DNA from: Isoetes taiwanensis
Lineage: Eukaryota > Streptophyta > Lycopodiopsida > Isoetales > Isoetaceae
Assembly (NCBI GenBank): GCA_021234155.1
Contig: JAJEKV010000216.1
Span: 124,001 to 188,000 of the forward strand
Direction of reading: 5' to 3'
Length of the DNA: 64,000 bases
Under the pieces are notes generated by a model, which did no database searches, was not told the origin of the DNA, and worked only from the letters and a program-made list of their open reading frames with translations. The translations under genes and the position numbers were made by a program. Shown here one piece after another: positions 57,100 through 64,000 of this stretch; position 1 is the stretch's first letter; each line of letters starts with the position of its first letter.

Positions 57100-59187
57100 C
57101 AACACAAGTTTTGTGAATCTTTGTCTTGAAGTTTTGCTTCATATGCATTCCAGATTCCGGAGGTCCTACACACATTGAAGCGGATTCTGGATGCCGAGGT
57201 GGACTCCCCCGGCCGTCGGGGGCAACAAAAATTGGATGAAGGGGAGGAAAATCGGCATTGGGGAAGAATACAGAGGAGGAGGTGAAAGAACGAAGCTTCG
57301 TGGACGCTCAAGCCGGGCGATTTGAATGAGGAAGGGGGCCAAGAAAGGAGGGTGTTGTCATAGACGAAGCCCGATGCGAAGTTAACGAAGAGGCCCCCGA
57401 CACGCTTACGATCACCGGCAAAGAGATGGAAGTGCTTAGTTGATGACCGCACTAAAAGTTACTCCAGAAGGTTGAGCTCGAAAATCACGTGTTTCGAGTG
57501 CATGCCTTGGTTGATAGGTATGTTCCCCGATGCGCCGAGGGGAGGATCCCAAACCGTATTCATTTGCCCAATGCGAGCCCGCCAAGATCTAATGCCAATC
57601 AAGAAGAGGAGTTATGCAAAGGTTTCGTGGCCGAAGCATGGATCCGCACTATAAATATGCCCACAACCTCACCCAAAATTGCAGAGGGCCGGAGACATCT
57701 TTGGAGTGGTGGCCGATAAGCAAATTGAAATGGGTCTTCTCGATAAGAGCCAAAGAGAAGCCTTCATTAATTTACAGGTGCAGAGGAAGAAAGCAAGTGA
57801 ATTGGAAAGCCAACAATTGCAGATCGAGGAGATAAAGGCACGGATCAGGCAGAGCACCAAAAATTTAATCTCTGATGATGAGCTTTGGCCTCCACTAACC
57901 AAAGAGCAGGAGCAAAGCCAATTGGACGCTGATGATGTGAGCGAGGAGGGGCTGCAAAGAGGTAAGCATTCGTCCCCTTTGCCTAAACCCCGCCTTTGCC
58001 TAAAGCTGCCCATTTGCCTAAAACTCGTGTTGCCAAAGCCGTGCCCAAAAATTTTCGTGAGGCATCGTGCAGATCCAAAACCCCCAAAACCTCCTCCTAA
58101 ATCCACTGAATTCATGGCCCCTAACCGGATCCTGCTGGAAACTGAGCTCGAAGATAATATTCCCAAGCCCAGCAAGATTATGCTGTATCATTTGTACTCT
58201 GTCGATCCACATTTTCTAGATTCTGTTTTGGACTACCAAAGAGGTGTTGATGCCGATCGATGGCAGTGCCCCTTCACATTAAATTTCCCTGTGGTGGTTG
58301 AGAGCCCCTTCATCAAGGTGGGCAGCAAGTCAGCAAATGTCGAGTTTTACATCCAAGAAGCCGAGGCCCTAAAATTTATGACAATCCCTTCCGCCTCTGG
58401 ATCCGGAGAGCGATGTGGACTCGGATTGCATTGGTTCTTATCTCCTGTAAGTTTTTAAGTTCTTAAGTTTCTTCAATTTCAGTTTTTCATTGCACTCAAT
58501 TGCTCAATTGGTTGTACAGGGTAATTCTGCACTCAATTCCAATCCAGAAAAGGTGCCATCATGTGTTCTTGCATCCTGCCGATTCATTGGGCCGTTCTTG
58601 AGTGGAAGCAAGGCCGGGTTGGCGGGGGCTTATGAGCAGTTTGCCAAGCTCATCCCCGACAACCCGCTTGGTAGGGCACGGTGGAAGATCCATGACAAAG
58701 ACAATTCTATTATATTCCTGTCAATGCTGGGTAAACTCAGATCACTTGATTATTTAAGTTTTAAATCTATTCTAATTGCCTTTCAAATTGCTATTTCTTA
58801 GTGGCCATTGGAGCCTTTTCATCTTAGTGATCGGATGGCTGGCGTGCGCTGCTCGCTTGGAAAGCCCCGCCCTTGCATTCGCAGACCTTGATTCATATGC
58901 CCCTTGCATGCATCTACCCGAGAATTTGTGACACTGTAAGTATTCCTCTCTATCTCGAAATATTTAATCTTTTGCATTATGATTGAAGCTAATTTCTTAT
59001 TCATACTTGCAGATTCCTCACAGACGTGTTTAAGAGGTGGAGGCATGAGGAAAGTGCATTGCATAATGCACCGCATTCCATTAGAAACTCCCCAACAAAG
59101 ACAATAATTTGGATTTGTGGTGTGTATGTCATAAATTATGTGAAGAAATTTGTTAAAGACATCAAATTGGCAAGGAGGATAATGTGA
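57100..59187 (+). CDS. unrecognised multi-exon gene between GATC hairpin arrays
   Basis: The clearest coding part is 57,679-58,458. It has an alpha-helical, probably coiled-coil segment (LLDKSQREAFINLQVQRKKA, SELESQQLQIEEIKARIRQS), a Pro/Lys-rich linker (HRADPKPPKPPPKST), then a folded-looking domain (ILLETELEDNIPKPSKIMLY, DRWQCPFTLNFPVVVESPF). GTAAGT-type donors lead to later exons at about 58,520-58,727 (VPSCVLASCRFIGPFLSGSK, LIPDNPLGRARWKIHDKDNS) and 59,013-59,187 (FLTDVFKRWRHEESALHN, KTIIWICGVYVINYVKKFVK, stop TGA). Upstream pieces at 57,480-57,720 (FRVHALVDRYVPRCAEGRI) are in shifted frames. No family is recognised and no catalytic motif seen. Position between arrays A and B suggests a TE-borne or lineage-specific gene. 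Frameshifts at the 5' side may make it a pseudogene. Confidence 0.45.
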
Positions 59188-59811
59188 GTCTTTGAGTTTA
59201 TGTTTCTTGTTTCTTTGTTTTTAGGCAAATTTTGAGTTCATGGCTAAATTCATGTTTTAATGCGATTTCGATTAACCGTGATTGGTTCAAAAAAAAAAGA
59301 AGACATAGATTGCATGAGGTCAGGCTTCAAGATAATGCTCCGTAAAACTACATGATTGCTTGCAGGGGAAGTCCACCTTTACATTACCTGTGGTGACACG
59401 GTGATAGCGGGGATCCGCACCCGCTTTCGGGTACATGGTCCTTGACATGCCGGTAAGGATCTACAAGTTTGTGAATGTGAATATCTCAAAAACTTTGAAT
59501 GTGAATATTTTCTTGAATGTGAATATCCGGAACACTTGAATGTAATTGTCTTGAATGTGAATATCTTCATCAAGTCTTCAATGTCAAACCGAACAATTGA
59601 ATGTAATTTTGGCTTTTGGCAATGGCTCAATGCAAACGAAAGAACAATGCTTCAAAGCTTCCACCATAGTTTCAACATCAAAGTTTATTATTGCCAATTG
59701 TTCCTAGACATATTCCAATGGTTAATAATACATTCATAATTTCAATGGTTAAGATATATTAACATGTTAAATATGTTGAATCTTGAATATATATTAACAT
59801 GTTGAATGCCG
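59188..59811. other. intergenic with TTGAATGTGAATAT repeats
   Basis: About five near-tandem copies of TTGAATGTGAATAT-type sequence lie at 59,470-59,600. Towards 59,700-59,800 the phrase TTCAATGGTTAA recurs, as it does again at 60,970-61,040 upstream of array C. Confidence 0.55.
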
Positions 59812-60095
59812 TGATCCCGAGGGCGGGATCAGCAAGCGGCCGGGACCGGAGGATCCTGGGAGGATGGGATCTATTTTTAAGGGGTGTGTGATCCTGGGAG
59901 GAGGGGATCACCAAGTATGACGCGGGATCCCGGAGGAGGGGATCCTGTTTTCCTTAGTAGTGTGTGATCCCTGAGGACGGGACCAAAGTACAGCGACGCT
60001 GGATCCCGGAGGAGGGATCCCGTTTTATTAATATGTGATCGGGAGGACGGGATCACCTAGCAGCGGACGCGGGATCCCGGAGGAGGGATCCCCGC
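59812..60095. repeat. GC-rich GATC hairpin array B
   Basis: Alternating hairpins of the types GTGATCCCTGAGGACGGGA and GGGATCCCGGAGGAGGGATCC (arms GATCCC/GGGATC, loop GGAGGA/GGAGGC), about seven in 280 bp, with the connector CAGCGGACGC. The purine loop is on the plus strand, so the array is inverted relative to array A. It is followed by TTTTTATTACTTTTTTGGTA and CTATGGTC, which is paralleled after array C. Confidence 0.8.
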
Positions 60096-60240
60096 ACGTA
60101 TTTTTATTACTTTTTTGGTACTATGGTCCAAGGCTCAATGGTCTTAACTTGGCTAAACTCAAAACCTTTAGAAATTGAATTATGGCTTAACCGTTGTACA
60201 ACGGTTAGTACAACGGTTGGCTCATGAGTCTATATATACT
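60096..60240 (+). promoter_or_regulatory. probable promoter of the following small gene
   Basis: CCGTTGTACAACGGTTAGTACAACGG contains a palindrome (CCGTTGTACAACGG, 60,191-60,204) and a direct repeat of ACAACGGTT. TCTATATATACT at about 60,228-60,239 is a TATA box just upstream of ATG 60,241. Confidence 0.4.
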
Positions 60241-60922
60241 CATGCCTTACTTGATCTTGGTAGAAAGTTGAGTTCAGTGGGGCCTCTGGTTGAGTTCAAA
60301 GAGTGCCTCTCGTTCAATTGCTTACTGTTCAAGCCAAATGGTGAGGACCCAACAAAAAGTTGTTGAGAGCAAAGGCCATCAATGCCCATACACTTGAGGA
60401 TATTCTCGCCCACTTGAATGAAATTCAAGGAGGATGTGGGCCTAGAGTTTCGCCCAACCCCGACCAAGATCAAAACGCTCGTAAGTAAGCTTCATATTCA
60501 TGTTCTACTTTCATATTAATCTTTTCATGATCCCCCATGCTTCATGCAGACCGTGGAGAATGGGGAATTCAGGGGAGACCCCTAGGCCTCTTGACTATGC
60601 TCCCTGTGAGTAGGCCAACCCATAGGGCATTGCTTTGGGAATTGAAGAAGTGTATTATCCAGTGGCAAGGCTTTGAAGCGCTTGTTAACTACGGACGTTG
60701 TGCGGGAAGGCAACACCCTAAAAGCCCGCCGAGGAAATGTATGTTGCACTAAGGTGCGCGAAGAAGGATCTGATCAGGGATGTCCTAGAGGGGTCTGAGC
60801 CAACCCTGTGCGATATTTTCGATCACATGATGTGGAGACTGCCCACCGGTGTGCCAGATGTAACTGAGGAGGACGTATGGGCAGAAGCCATGGCAAAAGT
60901 GCAGGAGGTAGATTCAGAGTGA
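60241..60922 (+). CDS. unrecognised small gene between arrays B and C, probably frameshifted
   Basis: Coding-like pieces in order: LRAKAINAHTLEDILAHLNE (about 60,365-60,425), ending SPNPDQDQNA at a GTAAGT donor (60,480). After TTCATGCAG comes HRGEWGIQGRPLGLLTM then RALLWELKKCIIQWQGFEAL (60,550-60,690). After a frameshift near 60,725 comes PAEEMYVALRCAKKDLIRDV, then LCDIFDHMMWRLPTGVPDVT and a Glu-rich end at about 60,922. The splice join is frame-consistent (QNA|H). No family is recognised. It lies between arrays B and C, as the 57.1-59.2 kb gene lies between A and B, so both probably belong to one module. Confidence 0.4.
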
Positions 60923-61076
60923 TTCCGAATTGGAATGTCAGTTTTAAGCCATTGTATTAAGTTCAATGTTTCAAAGCTTATTAAAAGTAATGGTTAAGGG
61001 ATATTTCAATGGTTATTCCAAGACATATGTCAATGGTTAAGGGATATGATAAATAATATACTAACATATTCAACTC
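60923..61076. other. AT-rich spacer resembling 59.7-59.8 kb
   Basis: TCAATGGTTAAGGGATAT is present in variants at about 60,993, 61,012 and 61,032, as before array B. Together with array C this looks like a diverged direct duplicate of the 59.69-60.18 kb block. Confidence 0.5.
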
Positions 61077-61385
61077 GCGGATCCCGGGAGGACGGGATCA
61101 CCAGCAAAGGACGCGGGATCTGGAGGAGGGATCCTGTTATAACCAGTGTGTGATCCCGGAGGAGGAGATCCCGTTATAACCAGTATGTGATCCCGGAGGA
61201 CGGGATCATCACGCAGGCGGACGCGGGATCCCGGAGAACGGGATCACCAGTCAAGACGCGGATCCCTGGAGGATCGGGATCATCACGCAGCGACGGGGGA
61301 GAACGGATCACTGTGCAAAGCACGCGCGGGATCCCTGAGGAGGGGATCACATTATAGGCGACGCGGGATCCCGGAGGAGGGATCC
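61077..61385. repeat. GC-rich GATC hairpin array C
   Basis: About eight hairpins of the array-B types (GTGATCCCGGAGGACGGGAT, GCGGGATCCCGGAGGAGGGA) in the same orientation as B, with connector GGACGCGGGATC. GTGTGTGATCCCGGAGGA and AGTATGTGATCCCGGAGGAC are near-identical neighbours, so some units duplicated recently. Confidence 0.8.
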
Positions 61386-61832
61386 CACGACGCTTTTTAT
61401 TAGTTTTTATCCTATGGTCTAAACTCAAAACATTAAACATTTAACTCAAGGTTCTAAATTATCTAACATTTAACTCCTAACAATAAACGTTGATAACATT
61501 GACAATATTTATAAGTATACATAGGTGAATATTGATTTATTTATACCTACTGTTTACAAAACTCTAAACTTGACTGAACAATTAACAAGACAATGAAGCT
61601 CATGAGGTGTCAATGAGCATTAAACAACAACAAACTCACGATGCCATTCTCACAACAGCCCTCCATCTCAACTTGCTTCCAACTCTTCTTGCTTTCCTTG
61701 TCTTTCCTCTTCCCAATTTCTATTAGAGGCTTCAGCCTTACCAAACTATTACCACACTCCTCTTCCTTTGCATTAGTGGGGATACATGTTATGGTTCTCA
61801 TTTAGAGCACCAGGTGGCCAACATCATCCATT
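61386..61832. other. spacer; possible C-terminal remnant of the transposase
   Basis: 61,386-61,600 is AT-rich with AAACTCAAAACATTAAACAT and TTAACTC repeats (compare 60,160 after array B). On the minus strand 61,610-61,801 a Lys/Glu-rich frame (IEIGKRKDKESKKSWKQVEM) could be the basic tail of the adjacent MULE protein beyond its stop. Confidence 0.35.
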
Positions 61833-63990
61833 CTTTCAAGCCGGCGTGTCGAGTTGTCTCATGAGTGAATCGGTTGCAATTAGCATGCCCGGATCTTTTT
61901 TCGCCCTTGACATCACTCTAGCAATGACTTCTTGTAAAGATCTCCTTGTCTTATCGAGGTTAATCCTTGCCTCCTTTTGAGAGGGAGACTCGTCCAAGCT
62001 TACAATCTCAACCACATCTTCGTATGTGGTTTCCTCCCCATGAGGGGCCCCATGATCCTCACATGGCATCAAGTAGTCCATGCCCCCACAAATTGACCCA
62101 TATTGAGATCCAAGCACTGTGAAAAGATCTTGATCCCCGTAGTTGCCCAACATTTGCATGACCTTAACTTGGTGCTTACATAAGTTGCCCTTGGCTCCCT
62201 GGGGACGATCCCACGGCATGCCCGGTTCTTGTGTGCCCTGTTCACAAAGTATGGTCCTTGCCCTAGAGTGCGTTCACTTTGCACACTGCCTCACCTTCTT
62301 CGGGTTAGTGAATGTGACTGTTCATCAACAATCTTCCTTGCACCCAATATGGCACATTGTATTATCTCTTCCCGGGAGGTGTTCACCACAAACCCCGCTT
62401 CCTTCATGGACCTAGATGACAAGAGAATTATATTCTTGCAAAATCAAAATAGGCTACAAATGATGATTAGAAGTTATACGATGTATGCCATGTGTGTCTC
62501 CACGTTGTTGGTTAGAATGTAGAGGAGCGGTCAATCCTCCGTCCCTGAGTGCTCGTTTTGAAATGCCCAGCGCCTTTTCAAGGCACAATGCCATGCCTCT
62601 ATGGCTGCATTTGTCTCTTGGTTGGAGTGAGGGTACATCCTTGTAGCCAATACCCATTGGCAAATGTTTTTGGTCCACTCCTTACTCATGTAAGCCGCTA
62701 ACTTGGGGTATTGAGGATACTTCCTCAATAAGTCCTCAATTTCCCTAGTTGCCTCCCTCCCATACGCCTCCCTATACTCTTCACCGCACACATTGTCCCC
62801 TAGATAGATAGATAGATAGATAGATAGTAGTTTTAACGCCACGCCACTAGCAAAGATCCAACGGGACATGTGACCACACACCACACTACATTGCTTGGTT
62901 GGGCCCCCCCCCAACCACCTTACATCAAGGCCTCATTTGGGATTTGACCCCAACAAAGATCGAAAAGGATTCTCGGGCGGTCTCAAACTCGAGACCACAT
63001 AAGGAACTAGTGTGTTACCACTAGACCAAACCCCTAACGCCTAGAGGACCTTTCCGTCTCGTACATAATGTAACCAAGTTCCTTGAGCAGATCGTACGTG
63101 CCACCTTGTTCTTGATGTTCTTACGCAACCACTTGATCCAAGCCCTCCTCACGTGCCATATGCAAATTTGCACGGGCACACTAGGAAAAACCTATGAAAT
63201 TAAACAATGTTAGTACACTTATGATTTGCTTCCCAAGGATTAGAGTTTGACAAGTTACTTTTTTCACGCCTTTATCTCAAAGATGGGCATCATCCGTAAT
63301 GATGCAAGAAGGTTGCCAATCGGGGATCATCTCGGCATAAGGACTCCTTTAGTGCTTGCATCCACTTTGTTATAGCTCCACTCTTTTGAGAATTAATACT
63401 CATCAAAGGCGAGAAGTGTGAAAAGATAGAACACGCATTAAACCATACACAATAATCAAATCAACACACAATAAAAGTTGAGGAAGAACCGCACCTCTTG
63501 TCGTTTGTTTTGAATGTAGAGTCCATGCAAATGGCTTTGTTCTTGCCAAATTTCAACATGGACTCCCTTTGGATTGGAGTCATAACTCCTAATTGAAACA
63601 AGTCTCCTTGCTCATACATGAACACCAAATCTTGATGTTGTTGAACCCACATGTCAATGCTAGTGGGAAGATCTTCATGTAGCTTCCATGTGTTACGAAC
63701 AACTCCCTTTTTTCAATATTGTACACATCCCAATTTTCAATACATCATCCCTACACATGCTTTCCTGTCCATTCACTTCAAGTCTCAACCTCCACCTCTC
63801 TTCATGCATGTTCATGACACTACGTGGCGTGTGCCATTGGACAAGCTTACATCTTTACCCATTCCCTCAATTCTTGTGAGATCCGTGGTGCTAGCTTGAA
63901 CCTAACTCCAAAGGATGGGTCAACAAACCTACCATGGCGGGGGGCAAACCTTGGATATTCTTGTGATCAAACCCATAATAAGTGATATGT
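61833..63990 (-). pseudogene. MULE (Mutator-like) transposase with SWIM zinc finger, interrupted by a SINE
   Basis: Read leftwards from the window edge: VDPSFGVRFKLAPRISQEL (about 63,925), DMWVQQHQDLVFMYEQGDLF then RESMLKFGKNKAICMDSTFK (63,655-63,510). MDSTFKTND is the first Asp motif of the MULE DDE domain. After sequence with intron-like breaks, WQPSCIITDDAHL (about 63,320-63,280) gives the second Asp, then VQICIWHVRRAWIKWLRKNI (about 63,170). The SINE at 62,801-63,035 interrupts here. The frame resumes EEYREAYGREATREIEDLLR, YMSKEWTKNICQWVLATRMY, NQETNAAIEAWHCALKRRW (62,800-62,560), then IIQCAILGARKIVDEQSHS (62,370-62,315). The SWIM finger CPWDRPQGAKGNLCKHQVKV (about 62,220-62,160) follows, and it ends MRQLDTPA stop (61,833). 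Stops and frameshifts show that it is dead. No TIR is visible, and the 5' end lies beyond the window. Confidence 0.75.
62801..63035 (-). mobile_element. tRNA-derived SINE with (TATC)n tail
   Basis: On the minus strand the head reads GGTTTGGTCTAGTGGTAACA. TGGTCTAGTGG (63,018-63,028) fits the pol III A box, and GTCTCGAGTTTGAGACC (about 62,978-62,994) fits the B box about 30 bp later, as in a tRNA. A body of about 120 bases follows. It ends GTGGCGTGGCGTTAAAACTA and runs into TATC repeats (62,801-62,828 on plus). The GTGG..CGTTAAAA terminus resembles the LINE 3' ends at 17.0 and 18.4 kb, suggesting mobilisation by that LINE. It interrupts the MULE transposase sequence. The TSD is not clear. Confidence 0.65.
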
Positions 63991-64000
63991 GAAAAAAGTG

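Overview
The window is nuclear DNA from a land plant. The evidence is spliceosomal introns throughout, a homologue of the plant-specific H3K4 methyltransferase ATXR3/SDG2, a plant MARF1/NYN-type gene, a decayed plant-type PPR gene, and plant L1, copia and MULE relics. Most of the 64 kb is transposable elements and their debris. The sequence alone does not fix the species. The intergenic TE load and unfamiliar lineage-specific genes would fit a fern, lycophyte or bryophyte, but that is an inference.

Layout. 1.1-5.1 kb: a non-autonomous DNA transposon with 25-bp TIRs and a 4-bp target duplication, carrying a palindromic minisatellite and gene-like debris. 6.6-7.6 kb: PPR pseudogene. 8.4-11.5 kb: decayed LINE (endonuclease, reverse transcriptase, zinc knuckle), with further 3'-end pieces of apparently the same family at 14.6, 17 and 18.4 kb. 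20.5-21.1 kb: copia gag relic with a primer-binding site. 22.8-24.1 kb: two-exon NYN-domain gene. 25.6-27.6 kb: L1 LINE relic. 29.96-30.6 kb: two fold-back structures. 32.3-40.8 kb: ATXR3/SDG2-like gene, 19 exons inferred, SET part intact and 5' half frameshifted.

42,602-52,035 is the most interesting part. It is a 9.43-kb DNA element bounded by 30-bp TIRs (29/30 identical) and a 4-bp direct repeat CCAA. It carries two divergent, intron-containing genes. On the minus strand is a ParB-like domain joined to an N4/N6-type DNA methyltransferase, an architecture typical of phages and bacteria. On the plus strand is a DUF7869-like gene, the likely transposition or integration protein. About 24 copies of a perfect or near-perfect palindrome (core TATAAATTTATA, best form GGTATAAATTTATACC) fill the shared promoter, most introns and even the stop codon of the methyltransferase gene. 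They are absent from its other coding sequence and from the plus-strand gene. I propose an element that encodes a sequence-specific DNA-binding or modifying protein together with its own array of target sites. This copy is damaged (stops and frameshifts), so intact relatives should be sought.

55.9-61.4 kb is a second palindrome-decorated module. Three GC-rich arrays of GATC-containing hairpins (GTGATCCC...GGGATCAC), the first inverted relative to the other two, flank two unrecognised genes. 61.8-64 kb is a decayed MULE transposase with a SWIM zinc finger on the minus strand, interrupted by a tRNA-derived SINE whose 3' end resembles that of the LINE family.
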